Shown: positions 8,459-15,891 of the stretch, one piece after another
Numbering within the stretch: the stretch's first letter is position 1
Layout: each line of letters starts with the position of its first letter
The notes under the pieces: generated by a model
What the model was told of the DNA's origin: nothing
The model's input: the letters and a program-made list of their open reading frames with translations, nothing else
Databases searched by the model: none
DNA from: Pseudomonas sp. CFBP13508
Lineage (GTDB): Bacteria > Pseudomonadota > Gammaproteobacteria > Pseudomonadales > Pseudomonadaceae
NCBI RefSeq assembly: GCF_005233515.1
Contig: NZ_QFZZ01000014.1
Location: 23,033-87,032 of the forward strand
Direction: 5' to 3'
Length of the DNA: 64,000 nt
Program-made: the position numbers and the translations under genes

Positions 8459-9772
8459 TTAGTTGGTTTGCGCTCCCTGGGCGATCCAGGCACCGATCAG
8501 GTCACGTTCCTGCTGGGTCATCTGGGTGATGTTGCCCAGTGGCATGATCTGCGTGGTGATGGCTTGCGCCTGAATGCGCGCGGCGTTCTGGCGGATCTGC
8601 TCGGGGGTGTCGAACATCACACCGGCCGGGGCTGCGCTGAACAACGGGCTGGTCGGCTTGGACGAGTGGCACACCGTGCAACGCTCTTGAATCACGTTGT
8701 GCACTTTGTCGAAACCGGGGCCGGCATTCGAGGCTTGCGAGGGTGCCGCCGCAGGGGCGGCGGGTGCCGCAGGTTGCGCCGCTTCGGCCGGTTTCGCGCC
8801 ACCGCCCAGTGCCGTCTCCGGCAGCGGTTGGTACTCGATTTTCGCCGGTGCCTTGGCCACTTCAGGTGCAGTCGACATCGGCGTCGGGCCGGTGACGTAG
8901 GCCAGGCAGATCATGCCCACCGCTGCCACCGGCAGGGTCCAGGCAAACTTGTGGCTGTCGTGGCGGGTGTTGAAGTAGTGACGCACCAATACCGCCAACA
9001 CCGCGATCCCGGCCAGGATCAACCAGTTGTACTGGCTGCCATAAGTGCTCGGGAAGTGGTTGCTGATCATGATGAACAGCACTGGCAGGGTGAAGTAGTT
9101 GTTGTGTCGCGAACGCAGCAGGCCCTTGGCCGGCAGGGCCGGATCAGGCGTGCGGTTCTCGGCGATCGCCGCGACCAGTGCCCGTTGCGCCGGCATGATG
9201 ATGCGGAACACGTTACCGACCATGATGGTGCCGATGATCGCGCCGACGTGCAGGTACGCACCACGACCGCTGAACACTTTGCTGAAGCCATAGGCGGCGG
9301 CAATGATCAGCACGAACAGGATGAAGCCGAGCAGGGCGGGTTTCTTGCCCAGGGCCGAATCGCAGAGGAAGTCGTAGACGAACCAGCCGACGATCAGCGA
9401 GCCGATACCGATGGCCACGCCTTCAGGACCGCTGAGGCCGCTGCCGGGTGCCACGAGGTAGAGCACCGGATTGGAGTAGAACACCACGCACAGCAGCGCG
9501 ATCCCCGACATCCAGGTGAAGTAGGCTTCCCATTTGAACCAGTGCAGGTTGTCCGGCATGGACGGTGGGGCCAGTTTGTATTTTTCCAGGTGGTAGATGC
9601 CGCCGCCGTGGATCGCCCACAGATCACCGGCCAGACCGGTTTTCGGGTTGACGCGGTTGAGGTTGTTCTCCAGCCAGACGAAGTAGAACGACGCGCCGAT
9701 CCAGGCCACGCCAGTGATCATGTGAACCCAGCGCACGCTCAGGTTCAGCCATTCCAACAGATGTGCTTCCAC
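8459..9772 (-). CDS. puuD: urate hydroxylase PuuD, membrane protein with cytochrome c domain
   Basis: 437 residues. The N-terminal two thirds hold about eight transmembrane helices starting LLEWLNLSVRWVHMITGVAWIGASFYFVWLE with conserved histidines; a Pro/Ala-rich linker follows and a C-terminal cytochrome c domain carries CTVCH (near residue 367) and a downstream MPLGN methionine ligand. PuuD oxidises urate to 5-hydroxyisourate and passes electrons to the respiratory chain, replacing soluble uricase. It is part of the minus-strand operon after allA. No other uricase is present in the window, which supports the role. Confidence 0.95.
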   Translation of the reverse strand: MEAHLLEWLNLSVRWVHMITGVAWIGASFYFVWLENNLNRVNPKTGLAGDLWAIHGGGIYHLEKYKLAPPSMPDNLHWFKWEAYFTWMSGIALLCVVFYSNPVLYLVAPGSGLSGPEGVAIGIGSLIVGWFVYDFLCDSALGKKPALLGFILFVLIIAAAYGFSKVFSGRGAYLHVGAIIGTIMVGNVFRIIMPAQRALVAAIAENRTPDPALPAKGLLRSRHNNYFTLPVLFIMISNHFPSTYGSQYNWLILAGIAVLAVLVRHYFNTRHDSHKFAWTLPVAAVGMICLAYVTGPTPMSTAPEVAKAPAKIEYQPLPETALGGGAKPAEAAQPAAPAAPAAAPSQASNAGPGFDKVHNVIQERCTVCHSSKPTSPLFSAAPAGVMFDTPEQIRQNAARIQAQAITTQIMPLGNITQMTQQERDLIGAWIAQGAQTN

Positions 9773-9823
9773 AGTCTTTACCTCTCGCCTGTCACTCTTG
9801 TTGTCGAGTGATCAGACCTTCTC

Positions 9824-10327
9824 TTATTGGTGGGGGGCGAGGATCAACCGCTCATCCTCTTTGAAAAAATGCTCATCGCAGTTATTGCCTGTGCCACTGC
9901 GATCAACCACCAGGAAGTCATCCCGCTTTTCGATCGTCAGCACCGGGTGGTGCCAGACGCCGCGATGGTAATTGATGCCCTGCCTGCCGTTGGTGACGAA
10001 GGCGCGGACCAAGCCTGATACAGGTGCATCGCCAACTGGCGCGACCACGATCAGAAAGGGGTTGCCGAGCAGCGGAATGAAGGCCTGGCTGCCCAGCGGA
10101 TGGCGTTCCAGCATGCAAACGGTCAGCGGCATGTCCTGCGCGTCGGCGCGGAAAATGCTGATGATTGCGTTGTCCTCAGGCGTAGCGGTTTCGACCGTCG
10201 CCAGTTTGTGGAAGCGCATGGTCGAACCGTTGTTGATCATGAAGTGATCGCTGCCGTCGGTTTCGATCACGTCACCGAAAGGGGCGAAGGCTTCTTTGGT
10301 CAGCGGTTCAATCGTCAATGTGCGCAT
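9824..10327 (-). CDS. allA: ureidoglycolate lyase AllA
   Basis: 167 residues from the ATG giving MRTLTIEPLTKEAFAPFGDVIE, the standard family start; a longer frame upstream reads through a REP element and is rejected. The cupin-like core shows the conserved GVWHHPVLTI metal-site region and NNGSTMRFH. The enzyme splits ureidoglycolate to glyoxylate and urea, the last step of the allantoin route. It lies between alc and puuD. Length and motifs match the family closely, with nothing unusual seen. Confidence 0.95.
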   Translation of the reverse strand: MRTLTIEPLTKEAFAPFGDVIETDGSDHFMINNGSTMRFHKLATVETATPEDNAIISIFRADAQDMPLTVCMLERHPLGSQAFIPLLGNPFLIVVAPVGDAPVSGLVRAFVTNGRQGINYHRGVWHHPVLTIEKRDDFLVVDRSGTGNNCDEHFFKEDERLILAPHQ

Positions 10328-10369
10328 GCTGTTCTTCTTTTCCAAATTCTGTTTTGTTGGTTCTGACGC

Positions 10370-10435
10370 TTTCGCGAGCAGGCTCGCTCCCACCTTTGGA
10401 ATGCTATCCCCTGTGGGAGCGAGCCTGCTCGCGAA
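10370..10435. repeat. REP-type inverted repeat, family B
   Basis: Inverted family B arms (TTCGCGAGCAGGCTCGCTCC then its complement) in the alc-allA gap. It is transcribed within the purine operon. Confidence 0.92.
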
Positions 10436-10446
10436 CGGGTTCAACC

Positions 10447-11442
10447 TTATTTAGCGACCTTGCCGAGTACACGCAGGCGACTCACGCCACCATCCGGGAA
10501 CACGTTCAGGCGGATGTGGGTGATCGGGCCGAGTGCCTTGATTTGCTCGACGAAGGTATGTTCGGCGTGCATTTCCAGCTTCTGGCTTGGCAGCAGTTCG
10601 CGCCAGAACAGCGACTGGGTTTCGATCTGGCTGTCGGTGCCGCCTTTCACGAACGCGCCCTGGATCGAGCAGGTGTCCGGGTAGTTGCCTTTGAAGTGCA
10701 GGGTGTCGACAACGATTTTTTCGATCTCGCCCGGATGACCCAGCGCGACGATCACCCAGTCATTGCCCGGCGTGCGACGACGTGCAGTTTCCCAGCCGTC
10801 GCCCATGTTGATGCCACGGCCCGGGTTGAGGATGTTGCTCATGCGGCCGAAGTGTTCGTCGGAGCAGGCGAGGGCGCGGCCACCGTTGAGGGCTGCTGCC
10901 AGGTCCACTTGCTCGTTGTCGCCCACAGCGGACCAGTCGCGGAACGGAATGCCGTACACACGCAGACGGGCAACACCGCCGTCCGGGTAGATGTTGAAGC
11001 GCAGGTGGCTGAACGCTTTGTCGTTGCTGATTTCGTGGTAGTGGTGGCTGTTGCCCTGCAACTCGACGGCCGACAGCACTTCGGTCCACTGGGTGTTTTC
11101 ATCCGGCTCGCCCGAGGCCAGGAAGCACGCTTCCAGCGAGGCCGATGGCGGGTAGTTGCCGGTGAAGAATGAAGTGTCGATGTCCACGCCTTTGATCGAG
11201 CCCGGTACGCCCAGACGGATCACCGCGCTGTCGAAACCTTCGAAGCGCTTGCGGCGCGACTCCCAGCCGTCCATCCACTTGCCGTTGTCATCGAACACGC
11301 CCTCCTTCCATACGGCCGGGGTCGGTTGGAACAGACGATTGGCGTCTGCGAACCAGTCATCGGTGACCGAAATGATCTTGGTGCCCAGACGGGCGTCGGC
11401 CAGGTTGACGTATTTTTCGAAAGGTACGGCGTAAGCTTTCAT
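10447..11442 (-). CDS. alc: allantoicase
   Basis: 331 residues, the normal size. Two allantoicase repeats are visible: VDIDTSFFTGNYPPSASLEA in the first half and IVVDTLHFKGNYPDTCSIQG in the second, each followed by a segment on horizontal-beta strands ending in RLNVFPDGGVSRLRV or RFNIYPDGGVARLRV. The enzyme hydrolyses allantoate to ureidoglycolate and urea. It lies between uraD and allA. Assignment rests on these internal repeats plus pathway context and is secure. Confidence 0.96.
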   Translation of the reverse strand: MKAYAVPFEKYVNLADARLGTKIISVTDDWFADANRLFQPTPAVWKEGVFDDNGKWMDGWESRRKRFEGFDSAVIRLGVPGSIKGVDIDTSFFTGNYPPSASLEACFLASGEPDENTQWTEVLSAVELQGNSHHYHEISNDKAFSHLRFNIYPDGGVARLRVYGIPFRDWSAVGDNEQVDLAAALNGGRALACSDEHFGRMSNILNPGRGINMGDGWETARRRTPGNDWVIVALGHPGEIEKIVVDTLHFKGNYPDTCSIQGAFVKGGTDSQIETQSLFWRELLPSQKLEMHAEHTFVEQIKALGPITHIRLNVFPDGGVSRLRVLGKVAK

Positions 11443-11529
11443 TCTTCTTGTCTGCCTTTGATAAGTTGGCTGGGGATGCTCGCAGGGCCCTGGGCGTTTG
11501 CGCGTTCATTCACGCTCGGGCCAGGCTTG

Positions 11530-12045
11530 CTAAAGAGTCAGTAAACGGAACAGGGCAATCTTGTTGATCTCCGCCAGCGCGCATTTGAACTCGGCTTCCA
11601 CCGAATTGTTGATGCGCGTTTCGAACGCCGCGAGGATCTGATGCCGGTTGCTGCCTTTTACCGCCATGATGAAGGGAAACTTGAACTTGGCTTTGTAGGC
11701 GTCGTTCAGCTCGGTGAAGCGCTGGAACTCTTCGGCCGTGCATTGGTGAATACCGGCGCCAGCCTGTTCATTGGTGCTGGCTTCGGTCAGTTGGCCCTGG
11801 ACGGCAGCTTTGCCGGCCAGGTCCGGGTGAGCGTTGATCAGGGCCAGCTGGCTGGCATGATCGGCGCTCAACAGGATATCGCTCATGCGCTGATGCAGGG
11901 TTTCGATCTCGTCGATCGAAGCGTCCGCACCGAGGTCGTAGGCCTTTTCGGCCACCCATGGCGAATGTTCGTAGATGTCGGCGAAGGCTTTGACGAAAGC
12001 GTCGCGGCTCAGGGTCGACGGTTGCAGGGTTTGAAAGCGGCTCAT
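11530..12045 (-). CDS. uraD: OHCU decarboxylase
   Basis: 171 residues from the ATG giving MSRFQTLQPSTLSRDAF, which overlaps the puuE stop as ATGA. The catalytic histidine is in AHPDLAGKA and the C-terminal FPFIMAVKGSNRHQIL motif is diagnostic. The enzyme decarboxylates 2-oxo-4-hydroxy-4-carboxy-5-ureidoimidazoline to S-allantoin, directly after UraH. The four-base overlap implies translational coupling with puuE. Confidence 0.96.
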   Translation of the reverse strand: MSRFQTLQPSTLSRDAFVKAFADIYEHSPWVAEKAYDLGADASIDEIETLHQRMSDILLSADHASQLALINAHPDLAGKAAVQGQLTEASTNEQAGAGIHQCTAEEFQRFTELNDAYKAKFKFPFIMAVKGSNRHQILAAFETRINNSVEAEFKCALAEINKIALFRLLTL

Positions 12046-12968
12046 TTTGCAGTCCCTTGGTACGGGTGGGTTTCTTGCCAGTGACGCGCGATGTCGACGC
12101 GACGGCTGAACCACACCTGTTCATGACTTTTGGCGTATTCGATAAAGCGTTTGAGCGAAGCGAGGCGACCAGGACGGCCGATCAGGCGACAGTGCAGACC
12201 GATCGAAAGCATTTTCGGCGCTTCGGCACCTTCGGCGTAAAGCACGTCGAAGGCGTCCTTGAGGTATTCGAAGAAATCGTCACCCTTGTTGAAACCCTGC
12301 ACTTGCGTGAAGCGCATGTCGTTGGTGTCGAGGGTGTAGGGGATCACCAGATGCGGCTTGCCGGTCGGGTTGTTCGGCTCCCAGTAGGGCAGGTCGTCGT
12401 CGTAGGTGTCGCAGTCGTAGAGGAAACCGCCTTCTTCCATGACCAGCCGGCGGGTGTTCGGCCCGGTGCGGCCGGTGTACCAGCCCAGCGGACGTTCGCC
12501 GGTCAGTTCGGTGAGGATGCGGATCGCTTCGAGCATGTGCTCGCGTTCCTGAGCTTCGTCCATGTACTGGTAGTCGATCCAGCGGTAGCCGTGGCTGCAG
12601 ATTTCGTGACCGGCTTCGACCATTGCACGGATCACATCCGGGTGACGCTGGGCGGCCATGGCGACTGCGAAGATGGTCAGCGGAATGTCGAATTCCTTGA
12701 ACAGCTTCAGAATCCGCCAGACGCCGGCACGGCTGCCATACTCGTAAAGCGATTCCATGCTCATGTTGCGCGCGCCTTGCAGCGGCTGAGCAGCGACCAT
12801 TTCGGAGAGGAAGGCTTCGGATTCCTTGTCGCCGTGCAGGATGTTGCGTTCGCCGCCTTCTTCGTAATTGAGCACGAAGGACAGGGCGATCCGGGCATTG
12901 CCCGGCCAGTGTGGGTGAGGAGGGTTACTGCCGTAACCGATCAGGTCGCGTGGGTAGTCAGCGCTCAC
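12042..12968 (-). CDS. puuE: allantoinase PuuE (polysaccharide-deacetylase fold)
   Basis: 308 residues from a GTG start giving (M)SADYPRDLIGYGSNPPHPHW, preceded by AGGAAG; an ATG 45 codons upstream would add an unrelated N-terminus lying across the regulatory region and is rejected. The NodB-type deacetylase fold is shown by NYEEGGE, HEICSHGYRW and the DCDTYDDDLPYW block. PuuE opens the allantoin ring to allantoate without the metal-dependent amidohydrolase fold of AllB. It is first gene of the minus-strand purine operon. Confidence 0.95.
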   Translation of the reverse strand: MSADYPRDLIGYGSNPPHPHWPGNARIALSFVLNYEEGGERNILHGDKESEAFLSEMVAAQPLQGARNMSMESLYEYGSRAGVWRILKLFKEFDIPLTIFAVAMAAQRHPDVIRAMVEAGHEICSHGYRWIDYQYMDEAQEREHMLEAIRILTELTGERPLGWYTGRTGPNTRRLVMEEGGFLYDCDTYDDDLPYWEPNNPTGKPHLVIPYTLDTNDMRFTQVQGFNKGDDFFEYLKDAFDVLYAEGAEAPKMLSIGLHCRLIGRPGRLASLKRFIEYAKSHEQVWFSRRVDIARHWQETHPYQGTAK

Positions 12969-13041
12969 TGCAGTCTTCCTTCTTGTACGTTGACAGATTG
13001 GTGTGGCGGCCTGGCAGGCTGGCGTCACAGCGATGGGCTGA

Positions 13042-13051
13042 TTGTATACAA
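13042..13051. promoter_or_regulatory. candidate GntR-type operator upstream of puuE
   Basis: TTGTATACAA is a perfect ten-base palindrome about 75 bases before the puuE GTG. The core GTATAC/GTNNAC resembles operators bound by FadR/VanR-type GntR regulators. Two near-identical copies stand before uraH and the AzgA permease gene. Confidence 0.6.
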
Positions 13052-13247
13052 CTTTATTTACATTTTGTAAGCCTGAATTTTCGCATTTTTCACCGGCTGT
13101 CATCTTTTGCTGCTAACGGTTCAAGCCTGCAAGAAACCTGCCTGACCAGTCAGCTAATGAATAGAAGGTTCAATGATCAGGCGCTTTGCTGGTTGATTGG
13201 CGATAAACGCCCGGATGGCGGGGGTGAGGCGAAAAATGTCGTTTTTA

Positions 13248-13257
13248 TTGTGTACAA
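13248..13257. promoter_or_regulatory. candidate GntR-type operator upstream of uraH
   Basis: TTGTGTACAA inside ATTGTGTACAAT, one base different from the puuE-side palindrome, 131 bases before the uraH ATG. Confidence 0.55.
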
Positions 13258-13388
13258 TTTTTTTCAAAAGTGTCTTAATCAGTCGCTCGCCGCAGCGTTT
13301 CGTGCTCCGAAACGGTGCGGTCTCCTTTTCAACTGACTTCGGGAGGCGCGAAGTCTGACCGCTTGTTGCGGCCAGGCGCGCAGAATCA

Positions 13389-13742
13389 ATGGGACGTTTG
13401 ACAACACACGTTTTGGACGCTGCACACGGTTGCCCGGGCAGCTCGATCAAGGTCGAGCTGTACCGCGTTGAAGGCTCGCAGCTGGAATTGGTCGCCAGTG
13501 CGACAACCAACAGCGATGGCCGGGTCGATGCGCCGTTGCTGCAGGGCGATGATTACCGCAGCGGGGTTTATCAGGTGCAGTTCCATGCCGGCGATTACTA
13601 CCGCGCCCGTGGCGTGCAACTGCCCGAGCCGGCCTTCCTGGACGTGGTGGTGCTGCGCTTCGGCATCAGCGCCGAGCAGGAGCACTATCACGTGCCCCTG
13701 CTGATTTCGCCTTACAGCTATTCCACCTATCGGGGCAGCTGA
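13389..13742 (+). CDS. uraH: 5-hydroxyisourate hydrolase
   Basis: 117 residues, typical length. The transthyretin-related hallmarks are the N-terminal MGRLTTHVLDAAHGCPG with its catalytic histidine and the C-terminal YRGS tetrapeptide. The enzyme hydrolyses 5-hydroxyisourate, the PuuD product, to OHCU. It is transcribed away from puuE and ends just before a strong terminator, so it is likely a single-gene transcript. The ribosome site is weak (GCGCAG), but the start is fixed by the family motif. Confidence 0.96.
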   Translation: MGRLTTHVLDAAHGCPGSSIKVELYRVEGSQLELVASATTNSDGRVDAPLLQGDDYRSGVYQVQFHAGDYYRARGVQLPEPAFLDVVVLRFGISAEQEHYHVPLLISPYSYSTYRGS

Positions 13743-13800
13743 CCCCCAAGCAGCTGCCCCCACCGGGAAGCGACTGCGCATATAGCTTCTTTGGTCTTTC

Positions 13801-13827
13801 GCCCGCTCACACTGCGGGCTTTTTTTA
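13801..13827 (+). terminator. intrinsic terminator after uraH
   Basis: GCCCGC, a seven-base loop, GCGGGC and a run of seven T form a classic rho-independent terminator. Confidence 0.9.
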
Positions 13828-13894
13828 TGCGTTTTTTTACCTACCGATCAATTGTGAACGCAGAGTCTGCGATCACGACGCTCGGGGGTGACCT

Positions 13895-15757
13895 TTAGCG
13901 CTCGCGAACGATGAACACCGAGTCGGGAACGCCGTCGACCTTCAGCACACCGCCGAGCAGCCAGGTCAGTTTTTTTTGTGCCGCGGCTTCGGTCAGGGCC
14001 TCAAAGGCTTCGGGGCCAACTCTGGCGGGAAGACCGGGCTGCGTCAATTCATCGGCCGGCGTAGGGGAAAGGTCTGAATGATCGACGGCGCCCTTCAGCA
14101 AGAACACCCGGTCATTTTGAGCACCCTTGAATACCAGCGTCGGCGCGCCGCGTTCGTGCGGCACTGGATAGATGTCATACCCGCTGCGCCTCAGCAGCGC
14201 GCTGAGCAGGCGCTGCAGGTTCAGCTCTGTCGGGTCGGTCGTGTAGTGATGCCATTCAACCGGCGATCCCTGCGGATCGAACGTCAGCCGCAGCAACTCG
14301 GCGTCAGTCTGCGAGGGCAATCGAATCAGTCGTTTTCCAGCGCGCTCGGTATAAGGTGCCACCGCCAGCATGCTCACCGGGTCGGCGAACTCTGTGGCGT
14401 TGGCAAACGCAGGGTACTTCCATTGATTCAGAATGGTGTGAATGTTGACCAGCCCGGTACCAGTGATGGTTGAAGAATTGTCAGCAGTTTCGTACATCCG
14501 TATTGCCACCGCTCGCGCGGTGAGGTCGGACAAGCCGGGAAACATTTGCCTGACGGTTGCCCATAAGGGCTGTTGGAAAAGAAGGTCACCGGGATGAACT
14601 TCTCCCGGGTTGACGCCAAATCGATACGCCGCCACCGGTTGCAGGTGGGGCGCGGTTTGCAGCATGTTTTCGAAGGAGTTGAAGTCGGTTGGCATGAACT
14701 CGGGGTTAAGAACGAAAAAGATTTGCGGTGCCTTATTGGAGCCTACTGGCACAATGGGATAGTGCAGATGGCCCATTTGCACCGATGCCACTGGTGGGGT
14801 GTTCAACAGACCCCAGCGAATCCATGCAAGCTTAGCCTCTTCGTCCTGTGTGCCAGACGACGCTTGGGTTGGCTCTTCAACTCTTGCCCGCTTGCTTGGG
14901 CCGGCTATTGCTTCGGTGGGCTCAGCGCTGGCGGGATGGCCGGCATTCGCGGTCTCGGTCGATGCAGTGTGCAAGGTTTTCCGTCGCCAGAAGACCGTTC
15001 CGTAAATCTGTTCAAAAAATATCTCCGGCGCCTCACTCGTTGATGCAAATGCTTGCTGATATTCGCCGTTTTGGTTTTTGCGAACCATGACCGTGCCGTC
15101 AACCGTAGTGACGAAAGTCTGCTTGAGCTTGTTGTACCGCACTCCATTGGTGTCCATCTCAGCCGCAGTCAGTCTTTTTGCATCTTCGATGGAAATGTAC
15201 GTCGGGGTTTGCGCCGCAGCGGATGTCTCACCCTGTTCGGGCGATGTTTGCCAGCCCGGACGCTGAATGCGCCAACTCGCCTGGCCGTCGATCTTCGCCA
15301 GCAGGGGGCCGGGAACGCCTGGCGCAAAAGTCAACGGCACGTAATATCGGCCTTGCTGATTCCGCTCGACAACAAAAAGGCCCTCGTCTGCGATTTGCGC
15401 ATAAATGCGTTGATCAGGCCCGGTAAACAAGCCCGTGTTTTCCCCAAAAGGAGTCAACTCGTCGCGGCGACTCTGGGGCCAGGCGATCGCCCGGTTAGCG
15501 GCGTCAGGGGACGTGACAGCTCTGTCAGGCATCGGGGTCACAACCACAGCCGCCTGGCGAGTCTCCGGACCTTGTGTGGTTTGCGTGACGTGCGCAACCG
15601 TGGAGCCGGGGCGAGACACAAAAGCATCGACCGTTGCCGTTATGGCGCGGGTGGAGGTTGTCTCTACGGTTCGTGTGGTTGTGGATGTCGTTGTCGTTGT
15701 GGTTGCAGATATATCGGTTATTGGGGGGGTTGCGAATTTCTTGGGCGGTTTGGCCAT
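13895..15757 (-). CDS. large unknown protein, possible effector or toxin-associated
   Basis: 620 residues from MAKPPKKFATPP; an earlier in-frame ATG would add 21 residues with no better ribosome site. The first 60 residues are Thr/Ser-rich and disordered-looking. Two imperfect repeats follow: one near residues 117-167 (IYAQIADEGLFVV...GQASWRI) and one near 204-259 (VTTVDGTVMVRKNQNGEYQ...GTVFWRR). No signal peptide or membrane helix is seen. From memory, such units occur in large Pseudomonas proteins carrying DUF6543/dermonecrotic-toxin-like domains; this was not verified. It lies 134 bases after the toxin-like gene in the same direction, so co-expression is likely. No catalytic motif was recognised. 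Confidence 0.7.
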   Translation of the reverse strand: MAKPPKKFATPPITDISATTTTTTSTTTRTVETTSTRAITATVDAFVSRPGSTVAHVTQTTQGPETRQAAVVVTPMPDRAVTSPDAANRAIAWPQSRRDELTPFGENTGLFTGPDQRIYAQIADEGLFVVERNQQGRYYVPLTFAPGVPGPLLAKIDGQASWRIQRPGWQTSPEQGETSAAAQTPTYISIEDAKRLTAAEMDTNGVRYNKLKQTFVTTVDGTVMVRKNQNGEYQQAFASTSEAPEIFFEQIYGTVFWRRKTLHTASTETANAGHPASAEPTEAIAGPSKRARVEEPTQASSGTQDEEAKLAWIRWGLLNTPPVASVQMGHLHYPIVPVGSNKAPQIFFVLNPEFMPTDFNSFENMLQTAPHLQPVAAYRFGVNPGEVHPGDLLFQQPLWATVRQMFPGLSDLTARAVAIRMYETADNSSTITGTGLVNIHTILNQWKYPAFANATEFADPVSMLAVAPYTERAGKRLIRLPSQTDAELLRLTFDPQGSPVEWHHYTTDPTELNLQRLLSALLRRSGYDIYPVPHERGAPTLVFKGAQNDRVFLLKGAVDHSDLSPTPADELTQPGLPARVGPEAFEALTEAAAQKKLTWLLGGVLKVDGVPDSVFIVRER

Positions 15758-15891
15758 TGGAAAAACTCGTGTAAATGAAGGCGTGAAGCGCCAGGAGGCG
15801 CCCCAATGCCAAGTGAGCACAGGCGTTCACAGGCGGAGAGACCCGGCTGCGAAAACCTCGGAGTAATCGATGACGTCGGCCTGATGCCGAT

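Larger units (their letters stand above)
12969..13388. promoter_or_regulatory. divergent regulatory region between puuE and uraH
   Basis: 420 bases with no credible gene between two divergent purine-catabolism genes. It contains two GntR-like palindromes (listed separately) about 205 bases apart, and AT-rich stretches near 13050-13080 and 13240-13270 that are the likely promoter zones for puuE and uraH. No close match to both -10 and -35 boxes was fixed. Confidence 0.6.

Noticed and set aside
7955..9811. A 618-codon plus-strand frame across the permease and puuD genes
   Set aside because: It lies opposite two well-recognised genes and reads through a REP element; composition is His/Asp/Arg-rich as in antisense shadows.
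12969..13103. Longer puuE start at an upstream ATG
   Set aside because: The added 45 residues lie across the operator region and are not family-like; the GTG has a good ribosome site.
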